NCBI RefSeq assembly: GCF_030272615.1
Contig: NC_081406.1
Span: 477,552,900-477,616,899 of the forward strand
Direction: 5' to 3'
Source of the DNA: Cryptomeria japonica
Taxonomy: Eukaryota; Streptophyta; Pinopsida; Cupressales; Cupressaceae
DNA: 64,000 nt
Shown here: positions 44,939-56,865 of the stretch, in pieces
How positions within the stretch are numbered: position 1 is the stretch's first letter
Layout of the letters: every line of letters starts with the position of its first letter
Notes under the pieces: generated by a model
The model's input: only the letters and a program-made list of their open reading frames with translations
Database searches by the model: none
What the model was told of the DNA's origin: nothing
Position numbers and translations under genes: made by a program

Positions 44939-46380
44939 ACATTAGTTCCTCAGCCTAAAGACAAAAATGTGATTGGAACAAAATGGGTATTCAGAAACAA
45001 AATTAATGAAGATGCGAAGGTAATAAAAAATAAAGCAAGACTAGTGTGTAAGGGATATTCTTAGAAAGAAGGAATTGATTATAATGAAACGTTGCACCAA
45101 TAGCTAGAATTGAGGTAGTCAAATTATTCTTGGCTTTTGCAGCACACAAGAACTACAAAGTATATCAAATGGATATTAAATGTGCATTTTTGAATGGATA
45201 TCTTGAAGAAGAAGTTTACATTGAGCAACCTGATGGATTTTCTTTGATAGATAATAAAGATATGGTTTGTAGGTTAAGGAAAGCTTTGTATGGGTTGAAG
45301 CAAGCTCCAAGAGCTTGGTATGCTAGATTGGATAAATATCTTTTGAAGATTGGTTTTTCTAAAGGTAATGCTGACAGCAACTTATACTATAAAGTGACTA
45401 ATGATGACATCTTGGTAATAGAAGTTTTTGTTGATGATATAATCTTTGGAGGAGAAGATGGATTATGTAAAGACTTTTGTATTGAAATGTAGCATGAATT
45501 TGAAATGTCTATGATTGGAGAGATAAAATTCTTTTTAGGATTGCAGATTTCACAAACTGATAAAGGTATATTCTTGAGTCAATCCAAGTACTTGAAGGAG
45601 TTACTAAAGAAATTTGGGATGGAAAACTCTAAACCGGTAAGTAAACCTATGACTACAAATGACAAATTATCACTAAGGCATGAATCTACACCTATTAATC
45701 TGACTAGGTACAAATCTATGATAGGAGGCCTACTATATTTGACACAAACAAGACCTGATATTATGAATGCAGTATGTATTGTTTCAAGATTTCAGAGTAA
45801 TCCTAGAGAAAATCATGAATCAACAGTAAAAAAGATTTTCCAGTACTTACAAGGCACTACAAATCTTGGTTTATTGTATCCTAGAGATAAAAACTTTGAA
45901 TTATGTACATACACATATGCAAATTGGGTAGGAGATGTGGATGACAGAAAAAGCACCATCGACGGAGCATTTTTTCTTGGAAGCAAATTAATTTCTTGGT
46001 TGAGTAAGAAACAAAATTGCACATCTTTATCAACAGCAGAGTCAAAATATGTTGCAGCAGCAACTAACTGTACACAGGTATTATGGCTTAAGCAAATGTT
46101 GAAGGACATAAAGGTAAAATGAAAGGAACCTATAACTATCTATTATGATAATACTACAGCAATTGATATATCTAAGAATCTGGTACTACATTCTAAAACT
46201 AAACATGTTTCTATCAAACTGAATTTTCTAAAAGAGAATGTTGAAGCAAAAGAAATAAAACTGATTTATGTGAATACTAAAGAGTAGATTGCATATATTT
46301 TCACTAAGCCTTTGCCTAAGGAGACTTTTGAATATCTTAGAGATTAGCTTGGGGTCATACCCCCACCGGTAGAGACTTAG
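44939..46380 (+). pseudogene. Element E reverse transcriptase and RNase H
   Basis: Begins LVPQPKDKNVIGTKWVFRNK. A TAG at 45062-45064 and a one-base deletion near 45092 shift to the frame used to the end. RT blocks are YQMDIKCAFLNGYLEEEVYI, ALYGLKQAPRAWYARLDKYL and VFVDDIIFGGEDGL, with the catalytic DD kept. A TAG at 45490-45492 is followed by the connection domain (EIKFFLGLQISQTDKGIFLS) and RNase H. In RNase H the usual DADWAGD motif is degraded to YANWVGD. The polyprotein would end at the TAG 46378-46380 after FTKPLPKETFEYLRD and a Pro-rich tail. Confidence 0.9.
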
Positions 46381-46763
46381 ATAGTTGATGTTTTTCATCA
46401 ACTGACAGAATTAACAGAGAAATCTTTTACTTCGGCTTTGATGAGGAGAGCTAATTCTCAGGGGGAGTAGTTGGCATACTGAATTGATTGGTATTTTGTA
46501 TTTGAACCTAGCTTTTGTATTGGCTTTGGCATTTTATGTCAAAGGGGGAGAGATTGATATGGGAAAACACAAGGAAAATACATGTTACTCTCAAGGGGAG
46601 ATATTTTTACTTTGGGAGAGATTGATTACTCTCTGGATCTAAATTTTGATTTCTGGTTATGATCTCTTTTGGGAGATTGTTGGTTCTTTGTTTTTGGCAT
46701 TTCTATTTTGGCACTTTGATGGTTTTTCCATCTTGTGTTGCCATCAATGATAAAGGGGGAGAT
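46381..46763 (+). other. Element E 3' region with repeated polypurine tracts
   Basis: Purine tracts at 46541-46553 (aaagggggagaga) and 46752-46763 (aaagggggagat), the second abutting the LTR. A weaker one, tcaaggggagat, lies at about 46592-46603. Confidence 0.75.
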
Positions 46764-47838
46764 TGTTGGTATTTTGGTTATGTTGATATGGTTTTGTCAT
46801 TGATGTCAACACCTTTAACACTTATCAACTTTGGCACTTTGGAGAATCGGCAATGTTCACCGACAAGCAAGTGACTTTATGCACAGTCACCGGTATTTGG
46901 TTCATCAATAGGATATATTGTTCACCGACACTTGGAATGACATGAAAAACATCTGGTTATGTTGAAGACATTGTTTGGACACTTTTTCTTGGAGATTTGT
47001 TCATTGGCATATTCGTATTTGCATATTTGCTATTACCGGCAAATAGGTCCACAATAAGCACCAGAAGACTTATCTATTCTAGATCAGCATGACACGCTTT
47101 GGAGATGATTTTTTTGTTATTGTAAATGCATTAAGCTGACATGTTGAATCGGATATTGCATCAGTTATTGATTTACTTATAATTATTTTATTGTAATATC
47201 TTTTAGAGCTGACCTACTAAAATTGGTCTTAGGTTATGGTATATATGTAAGATCTTATTTGTAAGATTGATATGCGATTGGGATAAGGAATTAAAAGAAG
47301 GTATATGTGAGAATAAGGAGAGCTATACATGCAGACATCATTTAAAGGTGAAGCAAGGTTTTTGTAAAGGCAATCAGAACTACACCGGTACTGAATCCAG
47401 CATATGAAGATGCTATTTTGAGCAATACATCATTATTGGATTTAACCATCCAATTGTAGTCAGTGTGACTCATATTTGTGTTTAAGCAGTGAGCTCTAGG
47501 CGCTTGGCCTTTCTGCATGTGCAGACCCCATTTGTATACACATACTATCTGCAATAGTATCATCCGATTGTGGGTAAGGTTTCCCACTGTGGTTTTTCCC
47601 CTCACAGGGTTTGCACGTACAAATATTGGTGTTATGTGTTGTGGATGTTATTGTCTTTCTGTTTCATGCAATCATCTTTACCGGTACTGCAATTAACTGA
47701 TAAACTGTCTACCGGTATAAATTTTAGTTTACTGATATTAAGCATTAAGGTTGGTTAAGTTGTTTTTGGTTTGAATTTATTTGACAATTGATTCACCCCC
47801 ACCCCCCCCCCGCTCTCAGTTGTCTCTGGGACCTAACA
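46764..47838 (+). repeat. Element E 3' LTR
   Basis: Copy of 40042-41108, with the hairpin at 47583-47618 and an expanded C run at about 47797-47811. Confidence 0.9.
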
Positions 47839-49684
47839 ATTTCATCACATTCATTCATACATTTATTGTAGTATTCTCTGAACATAATTTAACTCTTTAG
47901 CTTGAAAGAGAACTATTTCTAAGAACACACATTCTCCATTAGAGAAAAAAATCATAATTTCATAAACAAATTAATTCATGTCACACACATACAAGATGGT
48001 AGGAGAAATCTGAAATTGGTTTCTTCTATTAATTTTCCAAAAGATGGGATACAACATAAAAATTGTTCACACAAACTTGTAGAGAGAGATATACTTTCTC
48101 TATTACTTTTAGCTCCTAATACATTCTACTTCAAAAAATTTCAGAATCCCTTTACTAGCCTTGATTTCCCTTTTATAAGACAAGGGAGAAAAAGAAGCTT
48201 CAGGTCAAATAAGATAATATATTTATTCTTTTATAGATTTACACTCAATGAATTGTTAGAAACATTTCAAAATCAATACAAAAGATATATGGAGCCATGA
48301 AGAGGTGAGGAAAACCAAAAATTCATATTTTTGGTATTTTTCTAGGTTTCAGTATTTTACATTTTCAGAGGCCTTTGGAGAGAAATTTGGGGTTGAAACT
48401 ATAGTTAGTCTCTTAACTCAATAGACAAAGGCATGGTGTTTAGGGACTGAAATTAGATCTTTTTGAAAACCTTTCTGATGGTGTAAGTGGTTTTAGATTT
48501 CAAGCATCGAGCAAAAAGTTATGTTCCCACCAAGTTGAGACCAATTAGTTGCCTCTAGTGGAGAGGAGGTATGAGTGTGCTATGTGTCAACACGACATGG
48601 TTTTTAGCAAGTCTGCAGCTTCTTATTCTCCCAAAGTCACGTGGGAGTGCCACATGTCGACACCATGGGATTTTCAAAGGGAAAAGAAAGCCCTAAAATT
48701 TCTACCACCATGCCATGTGTCCAAGATGTGATCAAGTAGAAAAGGATGAAAGGGAATCTCACAACGAAGGAAAAAAATGCCACTTGTCAGAATGATGAAA
48801 CTCTGAGGTCATCTTCAGCCTAGTAACATATTAAAAGTGCATCTTTGGCTATTATCAAAGTGGAAAGGTACTAGGAGATATCATTTGATAAAGAAAAAAG
48901 GTGCGAATGCAAAAAAAAATGAGTAGCCCGTGTGATCAAGTAGCTGCAACAAAAAAAGGGAATTTACAGGTGGCATCCATTCCGCATGCATGAAAGGGAA
49001 ATAATGATGCAAAGATCATCATGATCTAGATAGATGCAACAACCTCCATGATGATGGTGGACATATGGCAGGTATGCGGAAATCTATCTAGCTACAATCA
49101 TTGTTTTAGATCAAAGAGGTTTTATCTATATAAGCATGTGGGTGCATTGTAAATAAGGTTCACATTTTCACCAAGTTTTAGTAGACATAGTAGTAGAAGC
49201 ATTTTCAATTTTGTCAAACCTTAATAGATGCTCCAAGCGGGTAGGATCTGAATATTTTAGATTGTGCCAAAATGGTCTTTGTAATTGGTTATCTCCATCA
49301 ATGAAGAGGATGTGGTGCTCTGTGTTTTAATATTTTGGAGTTGTTTGTTTCTTATTGTTTTTAATCTTGCTTCTATAATTTATAACCTTGTGGTTGTCTC
49401 TCAAAATTGCAAATCATGCATGTGCTCTTTTGATATTTATGTAAATATTTTATGGTTATGGGTTACATTATGCATAAATGAAGGTGAATCTGGCTAAAAT
49501 TCTAGTGTATCATCTTAGGAGAGGTTTGCAACGTGTTTTCTTTCTGTGTATTTCTATACCTTACGATGCCATCTCAAATTCAAAGAGTCAGCTTCTAAAA
49601 TCTTAGAGGTCACTTCACAGGCCGCATTCAGTTCCATGCCTATGAAACTCCTCGATAGCACTTATTTAAGGCAAGGGCCTTTTT
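47839..49684. other. No assignable gene; one promoter-like TATA
   Basis: Unique-looking sequence. An open stretch of 94 codons at 48016-48300 has no family I recognise. A TATA-like TCTATATAAGC is at 49125-49135, with a following AT/GC mix that could be a promoter and leader of an unseen LTR. I find no paired repeat. It continues the DNA that element E split at 40041. Confidence 0.4.
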
Positions 49685-50111
49685 TGGAATCAACAATATA
49701 GAAAAATAATAGCATATACATCAAAGAGGTGCATTAACTCCTATTATCCATAAAAAGTGGGAGGTTTTATCTTCTTAGTAAATGTCAAAATATGTGGCAT
49801 AACCTCCTTACATGAAGACAGGAAAGGAGTTGAGAAAGTTGGCACATAAAGCCAAAAGAGGGTGAGAAAACTAACTACCCCATAACCCACTTAGGAAATG
49901 ATAGAATAGTGATTGTGAGAGGTGGCACAACAAGCCAAAAGAGGTGTAACTCAACTACCCATGTGAGGTGGAGAATTACACATGTAGCTATATTATTTCA
50001 CCACATATCTTCATATTAACCACTCCTAATAACCTAAGCAATATTAAATAATATATGTGTAGGAAAAATAAATACCCCCTAACATAAGGGAAATAAAAAC
50101 CTACACTAACA
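49685..50111 (-). repeat. Element I 3' LTR (probable)
   Basis: Bounded on the right by the purine tract next to tgttagtgtagg (minus) and on the left by tggaatcaacaatatag (plus). No second copy in the window. Confidence 0.45.
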
Positions 50112-50299
50112 CCCCCCCTTAAGTTTAGCTTAAGTGGGTGAAAATATGGGGTCCCGACAAATGAGGCCATGTTAGGTACACACGTACATAGAGATCCCCC
50201 CAAAATAAGAAACCCCCCAAAATAGAGATAGAAAATTAAGAATGGTGGACTAATAAGTCCCTCCTAAAGTAGATACTAGTCACATCCCAAGCAAAGATC

Positions 50300-51640
50300 A
50301 CAAATGAAGGAACTTGCTTTTAGTGAAGGGTTTGTTGAAGATGTCAATAGTCTACTCTGATGTAGAACAATACTTAAGATCGGTGATGTTTTCCTAAATC
50401 AGCTTCATTATGTAGTGCATATGTATCTTAATGTGTTTCATCCTCTAGTGATGAACTAGATTTCTTGAGATCTGTATAGCACTCTAATTATCACAAAAGA
50501 TGATGGTAGGCTTTCTGATTAGAATACCAAACTCAGTGTAAATATTCTAAAGCCAAATAGCCTCAGTGGTGGCATTGACTGCTCCTCGATACAACCTTTG
50601 TTGATGAAAATGAAATTACATAATACTTCATGCTCCACCAACAAACATGATAGGAACCAAGTGATAAACAATACATAGATGTAGACTTGCGATCTTGAGA
50701 ATCGCGTGCCTATTCTGAATTTGTACATCCCACCAAGTCAATATCCACACCTATTGCAAATTCCAAACTTAGGAGTACCTTGAACATAGTAGAGGATCCT
50801 ATGAGATTCTTTCCAATATAACTCATGTGGCTCCTACATAAACCAAGAGAACATGCCCACAACATATGAAATATTAGGTCTTGTATGGGTCAAGTAGATG
50901 AGACTCCCAACAAGTTGTCAGTATAAAGTGCCATCAACCAAGGGTGAAGAGAACTTAGCCTCAAGTTTGACCCCTTATAAAAATGGATTTGATGTAGGTT
51001 TACATTCAAACATACTTAGTATAGAAAGCATATCAAGTGCATACTTGGGTTGTCCAAGGAAGATACTTTAAGATGATCGAGTAATCTCAATCCCCAAGAA
51101 ATAATGCAAAAGACCCAAGTCTGACATCATAAATCTGTCATGTAGAGTAGTTTTCACTACCTTAATGGTGGATGAGTGAGTCCCTGTGATCGACAAGTAG
51201 TCAACATAGAGAACTAGAAATGTGAGAGTTTCATCCTTCTATTAAATGTATATGTTTGGATCAGAATGGCTTAGAGTGAAACCAAATCTTAGAAGGAATG
51301 AGTCCATCTTGGTATACAAAGCTCGAGGAGCCTATTTGAGGCCACAGAGAGACTTTCTAAGTCAAAACACAAGTGAAGGATTATGAAAAAACCCCTATGG
51401 TTGCTCCATGTAGATTTCCTCCAAAAGGCCACCATGAATAAATGCACTCTTCACATCCATTTGATGAACTTCCCAATGATGGTTTGTAGCTATACTAAGG
51501 ACAAGTTGAATGGAATTCATCTTAGCAACTAGTGCAAAAGTCTCATAGTAGTCAATCCCTAGAACTTGGGATAATCTTGTTGCTACCAAGTGATCCTTAT
51601 AAATCTCAACTGACCCATCTATTAAAAATTTTGTTCGATA
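50300..51640 (-). pseudogene. Element I reverse transcriptase and RNase H start
   Basis: The minus strand shows VATRLSQVLGIDYYETFALV, VHQMDVKSAFIHGGLLEEIY, then LVLYVDYLSITG and MMSDLGLLHYFLGIEI, then GSLIYLTHTRPNISYVVGMF. The catalytic box reads YVDY in place of YVDD, so the second aspartate is lost. Stops are frequent outside a 64-codon clean stretch (51589-51395). The motif spacing matches a copia RT of a lineage different from E and F (GLLEEIYMEQP, DLGLLHYFLGIEI). The RNase H part beyond 50500 is very degraded. Confidence 0.75.
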
Positions 51641-52560
51641 AATCCACTTGCATCAAACAAGTTTCCTTCCCTTAGCAAGAGGGACTAAATCCCATGTGTG
51701 ATTTCCTTACAAAGAATTGAACTCTTCTTGCATTGCAGCATCCGACTTGGGAACACCTAAAGATTCTCAAGAACACCTGAAGCTTCTCGAAAAGAGTGAA
51801 TCAGAAGTTGAAGTAATGAAGAGATGTGAAGCCTTATGAAGTTGTGACCTAGTACTTCTAGTATTTGATGGATCACCAAGCCAATCACCTACTAAATCAA
51901 ATGTTCATTGAGCCCAAAGAGGCATTGCGGCTGGAGAGTATGGGGGGAGTCATCAACCTCTGAATGATGATTAGGAGAAGAATGTGAATCCTCATCATCA
52001 CTGTCACTATCTAAAGTGGAGGAAGAAGACTCCTCATCAAGATTAGGAGGATTAAGATCCTCAAAAGAACTATCATCATGATGCAATGTCTCTAATGTGA
52101 TAGTGGATGGAGAAGTGGTATGAGAAGAATTGGAAGAACTCTCCTCAAAATGAACACTCCTCTCAATGAAAAACTCATGAGTAGTAGGATGGAGAAGCCT
52201 ATACCCTTTGACATCATCTGGATACCCAACAAATATGCAAGTCTTTCTCTATGGATCCATAGCCTTACATTTCTCTGCTGGAATGTGGGCTCATGCAAGA
52301 GAACCAAACACACTGAAGTGCTTAACAATAGGTTTCCAACCAGTCCAATCTTGAAAAGGAGTTACCCCCTTCACAGATTTATGAGGAACTCAATTATGGA
52401 TGTAACACACATAGTTGATGGCCTCTACATAATACTAAGGTGCTGAATACTTGAGTGAATCATATAATTGTCCATCTCCTTCAAATACCTATTCTTGCAT
52501 TTTGTGACACCATTCTACTGAGGATTGTATGGAACTGTGTACTACATGGTGATACCTTTT
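51641..52560 (-). pseudogene. Element I integrase end and linker
   Basis: Near 52540-52450 the minus strand reads TVPYNPQ, a stop, NGVTKCKNRYLKEMDN. This is the copia integrase block around PQQNGVVERKNR, with the catalytic Glu replaced (TKC for VER). It is followed by a degraded tail and a Ser/Asp-rich linker (52086-51892, DSDSDDEDSHSSPNHHSEVD). This leads into RT and fixes the orientation. Confidence 0.65.
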
Positions 52561-52572
52561 GAATCATATAAT

Positions 52573-53115
52573 TGTTAATTCCAAAATTGTGGTTTGACCT
52601 GAAGGCAAACCCCTATTCCCAACACATTTCCCTTTCTCTCTGTTTGTAGAAAATAGGTGCGATGTTGTACTTTTGGAATTAAGATTTATTTGCAGAGACA
52701 GAAAAACCCTTTTTGATGCGCAGAAAGTTTGGAGGACCGATTGGAGGGTGCTCCTGTCTAGACACATGGTCCTTGCAACTTTTGCTCGATTTCATAGAGT
52801 AGCTCTGAATCATCTCAAACTTCTCAGATCTAGGTGCATGACTAAATCCATAATCTATAGCTCATTGTTTTCGCATACTTTGTCTTCATTTTCAATACTT
52901 TTCCTTAATTCAATTAATCAACTTACAAAAGAGGGTCAATTGCATTCCAATTTCAATCAATCTACTTAGTATTCAGTCCTTGCATCATTTAGGATTGGAT
53001 CTAGTAGATTCAACCCCTGTTTTGAATGTAAAGTTTCCTCAAGTGAAAATTGAGCTTAGTAAATTCCCCACTTCCAAGTGGAGAGTTGGTCGAGTCTCCA
53101 ATATTCCACTTTACA
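52573..53115 (+). repeat. Element H 5' LTR (probable)
   Basis: Starts TGTTAATTCCAAAATTGTGG exactly where copia remnant I breaks off and ends CACTTTACA. It is followed by TTT and TGGTGAACCCGACTCC (53119-53134). No second copy is present to confirm it. Confidence 0.5.
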
Positions 53116-53118
53116 TTT

Positions 53119-53134
53119 TGGTGAACCCGACTCC
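53119..53134 (+). other. Element H primer binding site
   Basis: TGGTGAACCCGACTCC after the same TTT spacer as in elements A and D. The matching tRNA was not determined. Confidence 0.5.
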
Positions 53135-54308
53135 TTACACCCTTAATTCTTCTTTTTGTTTTCAGATCTGAGTGTGTGCAATTTAAAATTCAAATTTTCA
53201 TTTACAAGTTAATTTCCTTGCAATTTTTACATTTACACTTCAATTTTGTGATTCAAGTTTTCATTTACGCTTTCAATTTTTAAATTTTTTAAAATTAAGT
53301 GGTTAAATAAAAAAAACACTAATTTTTAATTTTAAAATTGAACATCTAGGTTGTGTAGATCTTGAATTAATTTTAGATTTGGGTCCTTGCTTCAATTTCA
53401 AAATTCATTTCCCCTCCTTGCAGCATTCAAATTTTCAAATTTAAATTTTTAAAATTAAGAGGTCAAACCCTAATTTTTAAATTTAAATTAATCTTGTGCA
53501 ATTTCAAATTTTCCTTTAAGAATTTAATTGATCTAATAAATCTAAACCATCTTTTTGCCCTTATAAACATCATAAAAGTTGGCTCTTAAGTGTGCCCTTT
53601 TTGTTGGTTTTTCAATTAATCATTTTATCAAACATCCTAAGTGTGTCCTATTTCAACCTTCAAGGCTTATTTTTGCATATCTAGACATCTCCAATTCCCA
53701 TATCCTTCTAAGATTCACATTAAAATCACAATATATTGCTTCCCCAAAAATTTGGTCAGACCGTGTGTTCGGACTGTGTTGCTACCCCCTCGGTCTCGAC
53801 TTTTTTTGCTCAAATTTTGAGAGCCTGTTTTGACTGTATTTTAATTCACAATTCCAGAGACTTGTGAAATTTTATTAATTTTAGGTCACCCTAAGGTCGA
53901 AAGCAAATTTGAATTTCAACATTTCCATTTTCAATTTAATTTTTAAAATTAAGAGGTTAACTACATATACCCTAATTTTTAAAATTAAATTGATTTCTTC
54001 AATATTTCAACATTTCAAAATCTAAAAAGTTTAATTAAGAGGTTAGATTTGGACAACCCTGATTTTGATTTTGCCTCTCAAAATTTAAAAATTAAGAGGT
54101 CATTTTCAACCCTAATTTTAATTTCAAATTTCTATCTTCTAGAGGATAATTTCAAATATTCTAAATTTCAAATTCCTAGGAGATTGCATTATTCTTTCCA
54201 ATTTCTTTTCCCTAGTGCACGAGTTTTACTACTATTAGTCCTACCTATAGTATCTCCATTAGGAGAAGTTGTAGAGTTAAGGCTGCCCAAGGTTTAATTA
54301 CCGAGGAA
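53135..54308 (+). other. Element H leader with a dispersed AT-rich motif
   Basis: No gene. Five imperfect copies of AAAATTAAGAGGTYAA, often followed by ccctaatttttaaaatt, at about 53291, 53451, 53944, 54031 and 54087. Spacing is irregular. Confidence 0.6.
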
Positions 54309-55892
54309 ATGGAGCCTAATTTGTCTAGGTTTTTCAATGAGGATATTGGTGCTTCTTCCCATCCTACAAATATTCCCATTTATTCTCTTGATAATTCTCA
54401 TAATGAGGAGGAATCACTAACTAGTGTATCTGTGGATCAATTGGTGAAGATGGATAATCAATTTGACAATTTTCAACAATGGATGAGTCAAGAATACTCA
54501 GAAAGTGAAGCTCTCCCATTGACTGAAAGATTAAAAAGGATGATTCAAAGTGATAAACATGGTGTTGATATCTTGCGTGGTATTGCTCATATTGTAAATT
54601 CTAATATCATGCCTATGAAGAGTTGTGCCGAAAACCTAGTTTATACACAACCTCCTTGTCAAATTAATTATTCCATTCCTTTGACAACTCCTATGACTAG
54701 CGTTCCTACCTTCACATCAAACATCATGGCTACCTCTACATAAAATGTTATACCTACAAATGTTAGTCATGGGGGCAATACCTCTTCTTTCATTTTTCCT
54801 AGGTCATAAGTTTTCCCCTTGTTACCCAATCACATTCATGACCTATAAATGTTATTCAAGGGAGCAACTCCTTCAATCACAATTCCTTTATTGCTCCTAT
54901 GAGTCTTCCATGTGTTATCCAATCTTCTCCATTACCTACTTATCATAGTGTCCCATCTCTTTATTCTCAATCTCTTCCTTCATTCAACAATATTACTCCA
55001 CCCTCTCAATCCAACAGGTCTAATTTTAATCCTTCTACCGAAGCTACAATCAATAGTCTAGCACAAACAATGTCTTCCTTACAACAACAAAAAGCTTCTA
55101 TGAATCAATCCAAGTATAATGTGCCCACATTTGATTTAGCAAGCACATTATCCAATGACATTGTTAGAGCCACCCCTCCTAAGCATGTAGAAGTCCCTCA
55201 ATTGGAACTTTATAATGGAAAAGGTGATCCCTTGACTCATGTTAAAACATTCCAAACTTTGTGTAGTGACTTTCCCATGATCAAAGGTTGTTAGCAAAAT
55301 TACTTACTAGAACATTAAGAGATAGAGATTTGCAATGGTATTGTTCTTTGCTTCCTTATTCTATTACTTCTTTTCAACAACTAGATAATGATTTTATTCA
55401 ACAATTTCACAATAACATTGATCCTAAAGTTACTTTGACTGATTTGATGCATCATAAACAAGGAGTTAAAGAAAAAGTGATTGATTTTATTGGTAATATA
55501 AAAATTCATATTCTCAGATTTCTTTTCCTATGCCTCATCAAGATATTCAAAAGATTTTCATTGCTAATTTAAAAGAAGATATTAAGGATAAACTTCTCTT
55601 AGCTAAGTTTACTTCCTTTCCGCAGTTGTGTGCAGTACTTCACAATTATCAACTAGCCATGAGTCAATTGGAACAATCATCTCCTTCCATGGCTCTGAGT
55701 GATAAGGGTGATAGTGCTCAACAACCATTTGCGAAGTTCAAACCAAACAAAGGATTCATCAAATTCAATGATAACGTAAACAACAACACTCAAGTAGTAG
55801 CCACTATAGGTGTTCCTCCTTTGTATAAATTCTTTAAAAGAGAAAAAGAGTTTACTCCTTTGAATGAATCTTTGTTAAGAATTATATCTTAG
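54309..55892 (+). pseudogene. Element H Gag
   Basis: ATG at 54309 starts an acidic N-terminal part (144 residues). After a stop and frameshifts (near 54745, 55290 and 55540) the Gag core is seen: PKHVEVPQLELYNGKGDPLT, HVKTFQTLCSDFPMIKG, RTLRDRDLQWYCSLLPYSIT, SFQQLDNDFIQQFHNNIDPK, then DIQKIFIANLKEDIKDKL. It is the same fold as Gag in element A but a clearly different sequence. A Ser/Pro/Thr-rich linker (54750-55080) lies between the N-terminal part and the core. No intact frame remains. Confidence 0.75.
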
Positions 55893-56865
55893 TTAATATA
55901 AAGGAAAGTGTTAAAACTTCCCCAAATCAAACCAATTGATCCATCTAAAACAACTTCACCTTAATTTGATGCTAAATCTTTTTGTCAATATCATCGTCAG
56001 CCTAGTCATGATACTAAAATGTGTTTTTCATTGAGAAGTAAGATTAAAGAATTGATTGATAACAATACCATATCTGTGGTGTAGGTGAGAATAATAAAGG
56101 AAACAAATCCATAGCTCCTCCTAATCAGAACCTTGAAATTTTCATTGATCCTTTACCATCCCATTCCACTAATGTGATTGATATTCATCATCTTTCTTTC
56201 TCTCCTAATGATGTGACCCTTGAAACTAATAACATGGTGAGCCTTGTAGATCAACAAGAACCTCCTAAGGATTTGTGCATAACATTTGATCCTAGTGAGA
56301 CCATTAAGGCACCCGATGGGCCATTATACATAAGTGTGAAAATCAAAGGTATACCTTCTAGAGGAGTGCTTATTAATCCTTCTTGCATGGTTAATGCGAT
56401 AATTGAAGAATTTCTTTATAATTTACAAATTCATCATGATATATGATGATACTGATGTGGTAGTTAAATTTTTTTATGGTTTCTCTTGTCTTGCTATTGG
56501 TTCTATAACACTTCCTATTGATGTTGGCACTAAATGTTTAGATGTTTGATTTTATATCATTCCTACATCCGACCAATTCCGTGTGAAGTTGGGACATCTT
56601 TGGATCTCTTCCATGAAAGCGATCGCTTCTACTATTCATAAGTGTTTGAAATTTCCTCATAATGGTGAAATCATAACTGTTAATCATAGCATATTTCAAC
56701 CTACATTGAGGTGTGTTGATGTTTGTCTTGATTATTTTTGGTCCAAACAATTCAAGCCTCTTCCACCTAGAAGTGATGCTCTCTTTAGATAATATAAAAA
56801 CTGGAAAAATGAAATAATTTTGTCACTAAGTAAACCTAGAAATCCAACACTTAGCATTCCTATTG
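55893..56865 (+). pseudogene. Element H zinc knuckle and protease remnant
   Basis: At about 55980-56060 a knuckle-like FCQYHRQPSHDTKMCFSLRS precedes the protease. The protease appears as LYISVKIKGIPSRGVLINPS (56320 on; the active-site Asp is not evident, reading LINPS) and FRVKLGHLWISSMKAIASTI. It is followed by KFPHNGEIITV, in two frames with stops. The reading ends at about 56860 at the border with element F. Confidence 0.7.

Larger units (their letters stand above)
40042..47838 (+). mobile_element. Element E: Sirevirus-like copia element with a nested solo LTR
   Basis: LTRs 40042-41108 and 46764-47838, both TGTTGGTATTTTGG to ACCTAACA. The flanks are atttt and atttc, a 5-bp duplication with one transition. 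The primer site TGGTATCAGAGC follows the 5' LTR by two bases, and AAAGGGGGAGAT precedes the 3' LTR. Gag, protease, integrase, RT and RNase H occur in copia order on the plus strand. A solo LTR of the same family sits in gag. The two LTRs differ by about 6% over the first 220 bases by eye, mostly transitions. Several stops and one frameshift make it inactive. Confidence 0.9.
49685..52572 (-). mobile_element. Element I: 5'-truncated copia element
   Basis: On the minus strand: an integrase end and RT-RNase H remnant, a polypurine tract (50112-50122, minus AAGGGGGGTGT-like) and an LTR 50111-49685 starting TGTTAGTGTAGG and ending near TATTGTTGATTCCA. The 5' side is cut at 52572 where the LTR of element H begins, so gag, protease and most of the integrase are gone. 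The LTR's far end is set only by its TG/CA bases. Confidence 0.6.
52573..56865 (+). mobile_element. Element H: gypsy element, front half only
   Basis: Plus-strand order: probable LTR (52573-53115), primer-like site, long AT-rich leader, Gag, protease. Similarity stops at about 56865, where the LTR of element F begins. RT and everything after are missing. The protease block resembles that of element A (LWISSMKAIASTIHKCLKFP against A's [20 protein letters not shown]), so H is Tat/Athila-like. Its left border cuts element I. Confidence 0.65.

Noticed and set aside
48549-49200. Endogenous pararetrovirus promoter
   Set aside because: A TATATAAG with a downstream stretch is suggestive, but no movement protein, coat protein or RT motif of that group is present nearby.
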